NCBI RefSeq assembly: GCF_040689105.1
Contig: NZ_JBFBVU010000008.1
Span: 1-64,000 of the forward strand
Length of the DNA: 64,000 nt
Direction: 5' to 3'
Source of the DNA: Meridianimarinicoccus marinus
Lineage (GTDB): Bacteria > Pseudomonadota > Alphaproteobacteria > Rhodobacterales > Rhodobacteraceae
In this document: positions 51,065 through 60,582 of the stretch, piece after piece
How the letters are laid out: each line of letters begins with the position of its first letter
Position numbering within the stretch: position 1 is the stretch's first letter
Position numbers and translations under genes: made by a program
The notes under the pieces: generated by a model
Databases searched by the model: none
Seen by the model: only the letters and a program-made list of their open reading frames with translations
Told to the model about the DNA's origin: nothing

Positions 51065-51933
51065 TGCATCCCGCACCCTCCGTCATCGCCTTCACCACCC
51101 TGTCGGGCTTCGGCCTGGGACTGCTGTACTGGCTCGGCCTCGGCTTGCCGCCTGCAACCGGATGGGCTGCGTTTCTTTATTATTTTCTGGGGTTTGGCCT
51201 TGCGGTCGGTGGGTTGGTGTCTTCCACCTTCCACCTCGGCCACCCCGAACGGGCGTGGCGGGCGCTGACCCAGTGGCGCTCAAGCTGGCTGTCGCGCGAG
51301 GGCTGTCTGGCGGTGGCCGGTTTGCTCCTGATGGGGGTTTTCGCCTTCGGGGCGGTGTTCTTCGGCGCGCTCTGGCAACCCTTCGGTCTGCTGGGCGCGG
51401 CGCTGTGCCTGGCCACGGTCTGGGCCACGGCGATGATCTACACCCAATTGAAAACGGTGCCGCGCTGGCACCAGCCCGGCACCCCGGCGCTGTTTCTTGC
51501 GCTGGCCCTGTCAGGCGGTGCGATCTTCGCCGCCCCCGCACTGGCGCCGCTGCTGCTGGCGCTGGCCGGGGCGGTGCAACTCTGGGTCTGGCACACCGGC
51601 GACCGTCGTTTTTCTGAAGCCGGATCCACGATGCAGACCGCCACCGGGCTGGGCGACAGCGGCGGCATGCGGCAGATGGCCAGCCCGCACACCGGCAGCA
51701 ACTACCTGCTGGACGAGATGGTCTATGTGATCGGCCGCAAACACGCCCGCAAGCTGCGCGGTCTGGCCTTTCTGGGCATGGTGGTGCTGCCCGTTCTCGG
51801 CCTCACCATCAGCCATCACCCGGTGATGCTGGCGCTGGTCGCGGCCCTGCATCTGGCCGGGGTCGGCGCGTCGCGCTGGCTGTTCTTCGCCCAAGCCGAA
51901 CATGTGGTCGGGCTGTACTACGGCAAGCGCTGA
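51064..51933 (+). CDS. soeC: Sulfite dehydrogenase membrane anchor (SoeC-like, DmsC family)
   Basis: A 289-residue DmsC-type membrane protein with about eight hydrophobic segments spread over its whole length. Segments such as STFHLGHPERAWRALTQWRSS (as a motif, residues ~58-78), with its conserved HLG and R, and LDEMVYVIGRKHARKL are typical of DmsC/SoeC. It links the cytoplasmic SoeAB to the quinone pool. The ATG at 51064 overlaps the soeB stop (TGATG). Last gene of the soe operon. Confidence 0.86.
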   Translation: MHPAPSVIAFTTLSGFGLGLLYWLGLGLPPATGWAAFLYYFLGFGLAVGGLVSSTFHLGHPERAWRALTQWRSSWLSREGCLAVAGLLLMGVFAFGAVFFGALWQPFGLLGAALCLATVWATAMIYTQLKTVPRWHQPGTPALFLALALSGGAIFAAPALAPLLLALAGAVQLWVWHTGDRRFSEAGSTMQTATGLGDSGGMRQMASPHTGSNYLLDEMVYVIGRKHARKLRGLAFLGMVVLPVLGLTISHHPVMLALVAALHLAGVGASRWLFFAQAEHVVGLYYGKR

Positions 51934-51966
51934 TCCCGGATCGTGTCGCCCCCGGCGCACCGACCG

Positions 51967-53232
51967 CTAGCGCACCAGGATCGCCCTGAAATCATTGACA
52001 TTCGTGCCGGTGGGACCGGGTTCGAACAGATCGCCGATACTGTCGAAAGCCCCCCAGGCGTCATGCCCGTTCAGCAGCGCCATGGGATCCTGCCCTTGCG
52101 CCCGCAACCGCGCTGCGGTGGTGCCATCGGCGAAGGCCCCGGCATTGCTTTCCGAGCCGTCGATGCCATCGGTATCGGCCATCAGCAGGGTGACACCGGG
52201 GATGTCCTGCAGCGCAAGGGCGGCGGACAACAGGCATTCGGTGTTGCGCCCGCCGCGTCCGCCCTCGGCGCGCAGCGTCACCGTGGTCTCGCCCCCCGAC
52301 AGCAGCATCACCGGCTTGCGGAACGGCCGGTCACGGGTGGCGCATTCCCGCGCCATGGCGGCCAGAACCCGGCCAACCTCGCGGGCCTCTCCCTCCATCG
52401 CGTCCGACAGGATGACGGCGGGAATGCCCTGCCCCTCGCACGCGCGGGCAGCGGCTTCCAGCGACAGCCCGGCCGAAGCAATGACGGTCACCGTATGGCC
52501 CGCGAAAACGGCGGCGTCGGGCCCCGGAGCAGGCGTGGCCTGCGCCAGATGCGCCATCAGGCGCTCCGGCAGATCGATGCGATAGGCCCGCACCAGCGCG
52601 GCGGCATCCTCGGGCGATGTGGCGTCCGGCACCGTGGGGCCAGAGGCGACCTGTGCGGGATCGTCCCCCGGCACATCCGAGACCACAAGGCTCACCACCC
52701 GCGCCGGATGCGCCAGCGCCGCCAACCGCCCGCCCTTGATGCCGCTGAACTGCTTGCGGATGGCATTCATCGCCGAGATCGGCGCGCCCGAGGCCAGCAG
52801 CGCCTTGTTGAGCGCGATCTCGTCGTCAAAGGTCAGTCCCGGCTGGGGATCGGGCAGCAAGGCCGAGCCCCCACCGCAAACCAGCGCCACCACCAGATCA
52901 TCCGGGCCAAGCCCGCTGACGGCCTGTTTCAACGCCGCTGTCGCCTGCAACCCGGCAGCATCGGGCACCGGATGCGCCGCTTCCAGCACGCGGATCTGGC
53001 GGCAGGGCGTGGCATAGCCGTAGCGGGTCACCACCACCCCGTCCAGCGGCCCCTCCCAAAGGCCTTCGAAGGCGGCCGCCAGTTGCGCCGCCCCCTTGCC
53101 CGCCCCGATGACCACGGTCCGCCCTTTCGGCCGTTCCGGCAAATGCCGCGCCAGAGCCTGCCGGGGGTCCGCCGCCGCAACGGCAGCCTCAAACAGCGCG
53201 GTCAGAAGGGCCTTGTCGTCGGGTGGAATCAT
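51967..53232 (-). CDS. Glycerate 2-kinase (MOFRL family)
   Basis: A 421-residue kinase of the TtuD/GckA class (DUF4147 plus MOFRL domain), making 2-phosphoglycerate from glycerate and ATP. Family blocks are VVIGAGKGAAQLAAAFE, EAAHPVPD, LVCGGGSALLPDP (~116-128), KQFSGIKGGRLA, and the C-terminal LSGGETTVTL and DTDGIDGSES (MOFRL). The start at 53232 follows GAGGAA; the open extension upstream overlaps the promoter region of the next gene and is rejected. It is convergent with soeC (33 bp). Glycerate from photorespiration-like or serine-cycle reactions is the likely substrate. Confidence 0.9.
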   Translation of the reverse strand: MIPPDDKALLTALFEAAVAAADPRQALARHLPERPKGRTVVIGAGKGAAQLAAAFEGLWEGPLDGVVVTRYGYATPCRQIRVLEAAHPVPDAAGLQATAALKQAVSGLGPDDLVVALVCGGGSALLPDPQPGLTFDDEIALNKALLASGAPISAMNAIRKQFSGIKGGRLAALAHPARVVSLVVSDVPGDDPAQVASGPTVPDATSPEDAAALVRAYRIDLPERLMAHLAQATPAPGPDAAVFAGHTVTVIASAGLSLEAAARACEGQGIPAVILSDAMEGEAREVGRVLAAMARECATRDRPFRKPVMLLSGGETTVTLRAEGGRGGRNTECLLSAALALQDIPGVTLLMADTDGIDGSESNAGAFADGTTAARLRAQGQDPMALLNGHDAWGAFDSIGDLFEPGPTGTNVNDFRAILVR

Positions 53233-53482
53233 GCGGGTGTTCCTCGTCAAATCGATGGGCCGCAGTCTCGCCCCTGCACCGCGGCAGGTAAAGGCCGCGA
53301 AACGGGGTTTCGGCATCCTGCCGGGCTCATGCGGCCCCGCATGCCGGAAAAACAGACAAGAATCGACCCCACGGCAGCGGGTTCTTGCCAATCCATCGCG
53401 GCCATCGCCCCTGGAGTGACAATCTGATTGACCTCTGCCGCGCGGAATGGTGAGTTTCCGGAAAACATTCAGGATCTCGAGC

Positions 53483-54907
53483 ATGTCGTATTCCTCCCGC
53501 GAAACCGGGTCGGGCCCGATCCGTCACCTGCCGGAAATCGCCTTCGTCTGCGGCATCACCCTTCTGTCCTTTGTCTGGGGTGTCGCCGCCATCGAATACC
53601 GCGTGTTTCCCTACAAGCAACTGGTGTGGATCAAGGCGGGCTTCGACGCCATGGGCAAGCTGGAAGATCAGGAACTGCCCTATACCGTGATCCGGCTTGG
53701 CACCGAGGCCTCGGATGTGGATACCGCCGTCACGCTGGGCCCCGCACCCGACGATCAGTTGATCCTGATGACCGGCGGGTTCCATCATCGCCGCGACCTT
53801 TGCCCGACCTTCGGCTGCCTGGCCTATGTCATGGATCGCGCGGGCAAGGTGTTCCACACGTGGGAGGTGGACCCCGAAGCCCTGTTCCCGCCCGAACGTC
53901 TGGCCGATTTCTCAGGCAAGGCGCAGGCCGAAAACGTCTATGTGCAGGGGCTGGACATGACCGATCAGGGCGATCTGATCGTGACCTTCCAGGCGCGCAA
54001 CATGTATCCGTACCACGTGGGCATCGCCCGCGTGTCCTGGTCGGGCGCGGTGGACTGGGTGCGCCCCGACCACAGCCATCACTGGCCCACGGTCACCGGG
54101 GACGGCACCATCCTGACCCCCGCCGCCACGGTCGAACGGGCCGCGAAATTCGTCGCAGCAACGCGTGTGCGCACCGACTGCAAGCTGGGGTCGGTGTTTC
54201 AGGAAGGGGTGTCGATCATCTCGCCGGACGGAACCCAGGCGACAACGCATTTCCTCGACGCGTCGGTGCGGGCCTCGGACATGCAGGGGCTGGCCTATGC
54301 GGTGCGCAACGATTGCGATCCCTACCACGTCAATGCGGTGGTCGAGGTCACCCCGGTGCTGGCCGACACCCTTGAGGGTGTGACCGCCGGCGATCTGCTG
54401 GTGTCTCTGCGGTCCAGTTCCTCGCTGGTGATCCTCGACCGGGACAGCGGCGTCATCAAGTATCACTATTTCGGCCCGATGGTCGCCCAACACAGCCCGC
54501 GCATCCTGCCCGACGGCACGGTGCTGGTCTTTGACAACCAGGGCGGGCAGACCACCGGATCCGGCACTCGGATCCTGCGGGTCGATCTGGCCGAGCGCAG
54601 CGCCCGGACGGTGTTTCCGACCGCGCCCGATCAGGCCGGAGGCGATCTGGATGCGGAGGTTTCGGGCGCGGTGCGCGAAAGCCCGGACGGGCGTTTCATG
54701 CTGATCTCGGAAACCATCAACGGCCGGGTGATCGAAGTAGATATGGACACCGGAGAAGCGGTCTGGATCTTCAAGGCCATCTCGGACCTCGCCCCCTACC
54801 TGAAGGAACAGGGCGAGGATCCGGACGGGCCGGTATACGCCCGCCTGCAAACCCACGGGGCCGACTACCTGTCGAAAGCCGATTTCGCCCGGCTGTCGCG
54901 GCACTAG
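53483..54907 (+). CDS. Membrane-anchored arylsulfotransferase-like protein
   Basis: A 474-residue protein of the arylsulfotransferase (ASST-like) beta-propeller superfamily. Residues ~18-40 (EIAFVCGITLLSFVWGVAA) are an uncleaved anchor, so the propeller is periplasmic. Blade motifs with histidines such as DHSHHWP, DPYHVNAV and QHSPRILPDGTVLVFDN, then GRVIEVDMDTGEAVW, match the family. Whether it keeps sulfotransferase activity is unclear; many members are of unknown function. The ATG at 53483 follows CAGGA; an alternative ATG at 53447 would add 12 residues. Convergent with putA, 4 bp between stops. Confidence 0.75.
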   Translation: MSYSSRETGSGPIRHLPEIAFVCGITLLSFVWGVAAIEYRVFPYKQLVWIKAGFDAMGKLEDQELPYTVIRLGTEASDVDTAVTLGPAPDDQLILMTGGFHHRRDLCPTFGCLAYVMDRAGKVFHTWEVDPEALFPPERLADFSGKAQAENVYVQGLDMTDQGDLIVTFQARNMYPYHVGIARVSWSGAVDWVRPDHSHHWPTVTGDGTILTPAATVERAAKFVAATRVRTDCKLGSVFQEGVSIISPDGTQATTHFLDASVRASDMQGLAYAVRNDCDPYHVNAVVEVTPVLADTLEGVTAGDLLVSLRSSSSLVILDRDSGVIKYHYFGPMVAQHSPRILPDGTVLVFDNQGGQTTGSGTRILRVDLAERSARTVFPTAPDQAGGDLDAEVSGAVRESPDGRFMLISETINGRVIEVDMDTGEAVWIFKAISDLAPYLKEQGEDPDGPVYARLQTHGADYLSKADFARLSRH

Positions 54908-54911
54908 CGGC

Positions 54912-57900
54912 TCAGGCGTCCTCGGTTTCCTCCGCGCCCACGGCGGCCAGAAGCGCGGCGTTGCCCCCGGCGGCAGTGGTGTCGATGCAGACGTGTCGCT
55001 CCATGCGGCAGCGGGCGGCCAGGTCGGCCTCGCACAGCAGGGGCACGATCTTGCCGTCGCGCGCGGCCAGCGCCTGCCGCAGTGGACGCAAGTCCTGCGG
55101 CGCGGCCCAGGCCGTCACCGCATCGAATCCGGTCAGGCGGCGCAGGGCCTCGGGCACCAGCACCCCGTCGACAGCGCCCGGCCCCGTCGCACCGGGCGCG
55201 ACGATCACCGGCTGACAGCCCTGCTCACGCGCCGTGGACGCCTGCGATTTTGCTGCAACAAGGCCAGGTCCGAGGCACAGGACCACCCCTCGGCCCAGTT
55301 CGGTCAGACGGTTGGATTCCCCCGTCGGCCCCGGCAGGCTGACCGTGGACAGCACCGCCCGCCGTTTCGTGCCGGCTTCGACAAGGGCCGCCTGCACCGC
55401 AGTTTCCTCCGCCGCGACGCCATCCGGCACGGCGAATACCGTGGCAGCATCGGGCCGGGTAAACCGCGCCACATAGGCCGGTCCGCCGGCCTTGGGACCG
55501 GTGCCAGACATACCTTCCCCGCCGAAGGGTTGCGAGCCGACGATGGCACCGATCTGGTTGCGGTTCACATAGATGTTGCCGGCCCGGATCCGCTCGGTCA
55601 CCTCGGCGACGCGGCTGTCCATCCGTGTGTGCAGCCCGAAGGTCAGGCCGAAACCGGTGCCGTTGATCTGGGCGATCACGCGGTCCAGATCGCGGGCCTT
55701 GAAGCGCACCACGTGCAGGACCGGGCCGAAGACCTCTTTGCCGATGTCGGTGATGCTGTCGACCTTCAGGACCGTGGGCTTCACGAAGTATCCGGTGGCG
55801 GGCACCTTGCCCTGTTTCAGCACCCGGCCCTCGCGCGCCGCAATGTCGATATGGGCCTGAATGCCGTCGCGCGCGGCGGCCGAGATCACCGGGCCCAGAT
55901 CCGCTGACAGGTCCCAGGGATCGGTGGCGTGCAATTCATCCATCGCGCCATACAGCATCTTCAGCAGGCCATCCGCGATGTCGTCCTGCACGTAGAGACA
56001 ACGCAATGCCGAGCAGCGTTGCCCCGCCGACTGGAAGGCCGAGGCCACGATATCGCGCACCGCCTGTTCCGGCAGCGCGGTGCTGTCCACGATCATCGCA
56101 TTGAGGCCGCCGGTTTCGGCCACCAGCGGCGCCGAGGGGGCCAGATGCGCGGCCATGGTGCGGTTGATCCGCTGCGCCGTGGCGGTGGAACCGGTGAAGC
56201 ACACCCCGTCCACGCGCGGATTTCCGGTCAGTTGCGCGCCCAGAACCGCCCCCGGACCGGGCAGCAGTTGCAGGGCATGGGGCGGCACCCCCGCCTCAAG
56301 CAGGCATCGCACGGCGAAAGTGGCGGTCAGCCCCGTGGCCTCGGCCGGTTTGGCCAGCACGCCGTTGCCCGCCGCCAGACAGGCCGAGACCTGCCCTGTG
56401 AAGATCGCCAGCGGGAAGTTCCACGGCGAGATACAGGTCATCACCCCGCGCGGCGGCTGGGTCAGCTCCAGCGCCCGGGCGGCGTAGTAGCGCAGGAAAT
56501 CCACCGCCTCGCGCAATTCGGCAATGGCATCTTTCTGGGTCTTGCCCGCCTCGCGGGTGACCAGCGCGAAGACCTCGCCAAAGAGCGCTTCCATCAGGTC
56601 GGCGGCGCGGTTCAGAACCGCCGCGCGGTCTTTGGCCGAAGCCTGCCAAGGCGCGGCAGCGGCCAGCGCGGCTTCGGCCTCGACGGGGGTGGTGTCGCGC
56701 AACTGACCGACCAGATCGTCGGGACGGGCCGGGTTGCGGACCTCGGCCACCGGACCTGCGCCGCCGGGCACGGCCAGCATCGGTCCAGCCTCCCAGACAT
56801 GGGTGCGGAAGGGCGCGCGCGCCTCCTCCAGACGGGCCAGATCACGACGGTCGTGCAGATCCAGCCCCTTGGAGTTCGGACGCTCAGGCGCATACAGGTC
56901 GCCCGGCGGCACCACCGCACCGGCGGGACCGGGACCGTCCAGCGCCGCAAAAGGATCGGCGGCCACGACGGAGGCTGGCACATCCTCATCCACGATCTGG
57001 TTCACGAAGGAACTGTTGGCGCCGTTCTCCAGCAATCGCCGCACCAGATAGGCCAGCAGGTCACGATGCGCCCCAACCGGCGCATAGATACGGCAGCGGG
57101 TGCCGGACTCCTTCAGCACCATGTCGTGCAGCGCATGGCCCATGCCGTGCAGGCGCTGGAACTCATAGGCCTGCGGATCGGCCCCCATTTCAAGGATCGC
57201 CGCGACCGTATGGGCATTATGCGTGGCGAACTGCGGATAGATGCGGTCGGTCATGCCCAGAAGTTTTTCGGCGCACAGGAGGTAATGCACATCCGTCGCC
57301 ACCTTGCGGGTGAACACCGGGAAACCGGGCAGGCCTTCGACCTGCGCGCGCTTGATCTCGGTGTCCCAATAGGCGCCCTTGACCAGCCGCACCATGATGC
57401 GGCGGTCGTGGGTTTCGGCCAGCCCGTGCAGCCAGTCCAGCACCGGGGCGGCACGTTTGCCATAGGCCTGCACCACCACGCCGAACCCGTCCCATCCGGC
57501 CAGATCGGGCGCGGCCAGAACCGCAGCGATCACGTCCAGCGACAGATCCAGCCGGTCGGCCTCCTCGGCGTCGATGTTGAAGCCCATGCCGCCGATCATC
57601 GCGCGGCGGGCCAGATCGGTGACGCGCGGCACAAGCTCGGCCATGACCCGGTCGCGATGCGATTCCTCATAGCGCGGATGCAACGCCGACAGTTTGACCG
57701 AGATGCCCGGATTGGCCCGGATATCGCCACCGTCGCTGGCCCGTGACAGCCGGGTAATGGCCCCGGCATAGGCATCGAAATAGGCCGCCGCATCGCGGGC
57801 GGTCAGCGCTGCTTCACCCAGCATGTCATAGGAATAGGTATAGCCCTGTTTGCGCGCGCCCTTGCCCCGTTCCAGCGCGGCCTCGATGGTTTCGCCCAGT

Positions 57901-58409
57901 ACGAACTGCTGGCCCATCTCGCGCATGGCCTGTTTCACGGCGGTGCGGATCACCGGTTCGCCCAGCCGCTTGACCATGCCGCGCAGCACGCCGGCCACCC
58001 CGGTGCCGTCCTTCAGCACCTGACCGGTCAGCATCAGGGCCCAGGTCGAGGCATTGACCAGCGAGGAACTGGAATGGCCCAGGTGCTGGCCCCATTTCGA
58101 CGGCGCGATCTTGTCTTCGATCAGATCATCGATGGTTTCGGCATCGGGCACCCGCAACAGCGCTTCGGCCAGACACATCAGCGCGATGCCCTCGTCCGTG
58201 GACAGCCCGTATTCCGCCAGAAAGACCTCCATCATCCCCGGTGCGCTGTCGCTCCGGATGCGGGTCACAAGCCCTTCGGCGCGCGTCGCGGCGCGGCTGC
58301 GAAAGGCGGCGTCCAGCGCGCTCTGGCTGGACAGGGACTTCAGCAGCCCCATTTCGTCGGTCAGGGTCTGGGCCCGAATGGTCGCGCGCAGGTCTTGAAG
58401 CTGGCTCAT
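54912..58409 (-). CDS. putA: Bifunctional proline dehydrogenase / P5C dehydrogenase
   Basis: A 1,165-residue enzyme that oxidises proline to glutamate in two steps with channelling. It has no N-terminal ribbon-helix-helix DNA-binding domain, so unlike E. coli PutA it is not a repressor. The FAD proline dehydrogenase barrel covers ~95-460 (GYTYSYDMLGEAA, MIRLVKGAYWDTE-like MVRLVKGAYWDTEIK, GTRCRIYAPVGAHRDLLAYL). The aldehyde dehydrogenase domain covers ~520-990, with catalytic C799 in AGQRCSALR. The C-terminal ~165 residues form the extra domain of long PutA forms. The start at 58409 follows GGAG. Divergent from putR. Confidence 0.94.
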   Translation of the reverse strand: MSQLQDLRATIRAQTLTDEMGLLKSLSSQSALDAAFRSRAATRAEGLVTRIRSDSAPGMMEVFLAEYGLSTDEGIALMCLAEALLRVPDAETIDDLIEDKIAPSKWGQHLGHSSSSLVNASTWALMLTGQVLKDGTGVAGVLRGMVKRLGEPVIRTAVKQAMREMGQQFVLGETIEAALERGKGARKQGYTYSYDMLGEAALTARDAAAYFDAYAGAITRLSRASDGGDIRANPGISVKLSALHPRYEESHRDRVMAELVPRVTDLARRAMIGGMGFNIDAEEADRLDLSLDVIAAVLAAPDLAGWDGFGVVVQAYGKRAAPVLDWLHGLAETHDRRIMVRLVKGAYWDTEIKRAQVEGLPGFPVFTRKVATDVHYLLCAEKLLGMTDRIYPQFATHNAHTVAAILEMGADPQAYEFQRLHGMGHALHDMVLKESGTRCRIYAPVGAHRDLLAYLVRRLLENGANSSFVNQIVDEDVPASVVAADPFAALDGPGPAGAVVPPGDLYAPERPNSKGLDLHDRRDLARLEEARAPFRTHVWEAGPMLAVPGGAGPVAEVRNPARPDDLVGQLRDTTPVEAEAALAAAAPWQASAKDRAAVLNRAADLMEALFGEVFALVTREAGKTQKDAIAELREAVDFLRYYAARALELTQPPRGVMTCISPWNFPLAIFTGQVSACLAAGNGVLAKPAEATGLTATFAVRCLLEAGVPPHALQLLPGPGAVLGAQLTGNPRVDGVCFTGSTATAQRINRTMAAHLAPSAPLVAETGGLNAMIVDSTALPEQAVRDIVASAFQSAGQRCSALRCLYVQDDIADGLLKMLYGAMDELHATDPWDLSADLGPVISAAARDGIQAHIDIAAREGRVLKQGKVPATGYFVKPTVLKVDSITDIGKEVFGPVLHVVRFKARDLDRVIAQINGTGFGLTFGLHTRMDSRVAEVTERIRAGNIYVNRNQIGAIVGSQPFGGEGMSGTGPKAGGPAYVARFTRPDAATVFAVPDGVAAEETAVQAALVEAGTKRRAVLSTVSLPGPTGESNRLTELGRGVVLCLGPGLVAAKSQASTAREQGCQPVIVAPGATGPGAVDGVLVPEALRRLTGFDAVTAWAAPQDLRPLRQALAARDGKIVPLLCEADLAARCRMERHVCIDTTAAGGNAALLAAVGAEETEDA

Positions 58410-58476
58410 GGAAGTCTCCGCAACAGGTACTGTGACCTGTTTACCAGATTCGCCGCAGCCGGGTTTCCTGCCTTGA

Positions 58477-58505
58477 TTGACATTTCGGGACAATGGACCG
58501 AATGT
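58477..58505 (+). promoter_or_regulatory. Possible promoter of putR
   Basis: TTGACA (58477-58482) is a perfect -35 hexamer. A weak -10-like GAATGT sits 17 bp later at 58500-58505, 31 bp before the putR ATG. The 127-bp putA/putR region should also hold PutR binding sites; none could be fixed by eye. Confidence 0.35.
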
Positions 58506-58536
58506 GAGCCGCTATTCTTGCCGGATCGACTGAATT

Positions 58537-58998
58537 ATGACCTCAAACAGCCAATTAGACCCGTTCGACCGAAAAATTCTTGTGGAATTAGGGCAGGATG
58601 GGCGGATGTCCGTCACCGAGCTTGCCCGTAGGGTCGGATTGTCCAAAAGCCCGACTCAGTCGCGCCTGCAGCGGCTGATCCGCGAGGGATTCATTCAGGG
58701 CTTTCGCGCGGTGCTGGATCCGGCGCGCCTGGACCGCAATCACGTGGCCTTTGTCGAGGTCAAGCTGACCGACACCACCGAACCGGCGCTACGCGCTTTC
58801 AACCAGGCCGTTCTGGCCATGCCCGAAATCGAACAGTGCCATATGATCGCCGGGTCCTTCGACTATCTGCTCAAGGTCCGGTCGCGCGACATCGGCTGTT
58901 ACCGCCGCGTTCTGGGCGAGAAGATCTCGGCCCTGCCCTTTGTCGGCAACACCGCGACCAACGTGTCGATGGAGGCGATCAAGGAAAGCGCGTTCTGA
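58537..58998 (+). CDS. putR: Lrp/AsnC-family regulator of proline use
   Basis: A 153-residue Lrp/AsnC protein. The helix-turn-helix is MSVTELARRVGLSKSPTQSR (~24-43). The RAM/effector domain follows from ~65 (HVAFVEVKLTD ... MIAGSFDYLLKVRSRD). It is divergent from putA, the arrangement of the PutR activator in Rhodobacter and Agrobacterium, which switches on putA with proline. The ATG at 58537 gives the expected length. Confidence 0.9.
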   Translation: MTSNSQLDPFDRKILVELGQDGRMSVTELARRVGLSKSPTQSRLQRLIREGFIQGFRAVLDPARLDRNHVAFVEVKLTDTTEPALRAFNQAVLAMPEIEQCHMIAGSFDYLLKVRSRDIGCYRRVLGEKISALPFVGNTATNVSMEAIKESAF

Positions 58999-59049
58999 AC
59001 CTTGCCTCGCCCCGGCCACCGGACCATGGTGCGCGCGGGGAGGATGGTG

Positions 59050-60576
59050 ATGTTCAAGATTGTTTTCGGGGCGCTGCTGGCTGCTGGATCGGCCGCCGCG
59101 GGTCCGGTGTTTACCGACCGCGCCGCCGACCTGCCCGGCCCGGCCCATGTCTATGACGGCGGGTGGGAGCATTTCGTGGGCGGCGGGGTCGCGGTTTTCG
59201 ACTGCAACGACGACGGCCTGCCCGAGTTTCTGCCCGCGGGCGGCAGCAACCCCAGCCCGCTGTATCTGAACACCACCGCCGCTACGGGCGCGGCGCTGCG
59301 GTTTGACCGGGCCGAGGCGCAACCGCTGGCCGGGGTGACCGGGGTCACCGGCGCCTATCCGCTGGACATGGATGGCGACGGGGTGCTGGACCTGTTCGTG
59401 CTGCGCGTCGGTCCCAACATCGCCCTGCGCGGTCTGGGCGCGTGCCGGTTCGAGGATGCCACCGCCGCCTGGGGCTTGCCGCAGGCCGACCGCTGGTCCA
59501 CCGCCTTCACCGCCACCTTCGAGCCGGGCCAGAGCCGCCCGACGCTGGCCATCGGCAATTATGTGGATCGCAGCGACCCCGACGGCCCGTTCGAGGTTTG
59601 CGATGCCAACATCCTGCTGCGACCCGAGGGCACGGACTATGGCCCTGAAATCGCGCTGGTGCCGGGCCATTGCGCGCTGTCGGCGCTGTTTTCCGACTGG
59701 GCGCGCCGGGGCCGGGCCGATCTGCGGCTGTCCAACGATCGCCACTACTATGTGCGCGCCGGGGCCGAACAGATGTGGCAGTTGTCGCCTCTGCGCCTGC
59801 TGGGGCCTGAGGACGGCTGGGAGAGGGTTTCGATCTGGGGCATGGGCATCGCCAGCCGGGATCTGAACGCCGACGGCCGTCCGGATGTGATGCTGACCTC
59901 GATGGGCGACCAGTTGCTGCAGTTCTCGGACGGGGAAACCGGGTTTCGCAATGCGCCCTGGGGGCAGGGCTCGCAGGCCACGCGGCCGCATCTGGGCGAT
60001 GACGGGCGGCCTTCGACCGGCTGGCATGCGCAATTCGGCGATGTGGACAACGACGGTCTGGCCGATCTGTTCATTGCCAAGGGCAACGTCCAGCAGATGC
60101 CCGGCAATGCCATGCGTGATCCCAACAACCTGCTGCTGCAACAGGCCGATGGCACCTTTGTCGAGGCGTCTGTCAAGGCCGGAGTGGCCACGATGGAGCG
60201 GTCGCGCGGCGCGGCGCTGAGCGATCTGAACGGCGACGGACTTCTGGACCTGATCGTCGTAAACCGCCGCGCGCCGCTGGAGGTCTGGGAAAATACCTCG
60301 GCGGGTGCGGGCAACTGGCTGGCTGTGACCCCCTTTCAGGACGGGGCCAACCGCTTTGCTCTCGGCGCCTGGGTCGAGACGCGCACGGCACAAGGCACCC
60401 AGCAGCAAGAGATCACCGTGGGCGGCGGCCATGCCGGGGGGCAGGCCGGGCCGCTGCATTTCGGTCTTGGGTCCGCGACGGGGGCCGAGGTGCGGGTGAT
60501 CTGGCCGGATGGCACCGCGACGGACTGGCAATCGGTGACCATCAATCAGGCAATCACCCTGACCCGGCAGGACTGA
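59050..60576 (+). CDS. Exported FG-GAP/VCBS repeat protein with ASPIC/UnbV domain
   Basis: A 508-residue protein with a signal peptide (1-18). It carries at least five calcium-type loops of the FG-GAP kind: DCNDDG (51-56), DMDGDG (106-111), DLNADG, DVDNDG and DLNGDG. These mark an integrin-like beta-propeller. The C-terminal ~90 residues (ITVGGGHAGGQAGPLHFGLG, VRVIWPDGTATD) form the ASPIC/UnbV domain, as in human CRTAC1. The ATG at 59050 is preferred because GGGGAGG ends 6 bp before it; upstream ATGs at 59026 and 59044 are spaced badly. Function unknown. Convergent with the diheme peroxidase gene (6 bp). Confidence 0.82.
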   Translation: MFKIVFGALLAAGSAAAGPVFTDRAADLPGPAHVYDGGWEHFVGGGVAVFDCNDDGLPEFLPAGGSNPSPLYLNTTAATGAALRFDRAEAQPLAGVTGVTGAYPLDMDGDGVLDLFVLRVGPNIALRGLGACRFEDATAAWGLPQADRWSTAFTATFEPGQSRPTLAIGNYVDRSDPDGPFEVCDANILLRPEGTDYGPEIALVPGHCALSALFSDWARRGRADLRLSNDRHYYVRAGAEQMWQLSPLRLLGPEDGWERVSIWGMGIASRDLNADGRPDVMLTSMGDQLLQFSDGETGFRNAPWGQGSQATRPHLGDDGRPSTGWHAQFGDVDNDGLADLFIAKGNVQQMPGNAMRDPNNLLLQQADGTFVEASVKAGVATMERSRGAALSDLNGDGLLDLIVVNRRAPLEVWENTSAGAGNWLAVTPFQDGANRFALGAWVETRTAQGTQQQEITVGGGHAGGQAGPLHFGLGSATGAEVRVIWPDGTATDWQSVTINQAITLTRQD

Positions 60577-60582
60577 CCCGGC

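Noticed and set aside
53447..53482. Earlier ATG for the arylsulfotransferase-like gene
   Set aside because: No good Shine-Dalgarno; the ATG at 53483 gives a cleaner N-terminus, though the choice is not certain.
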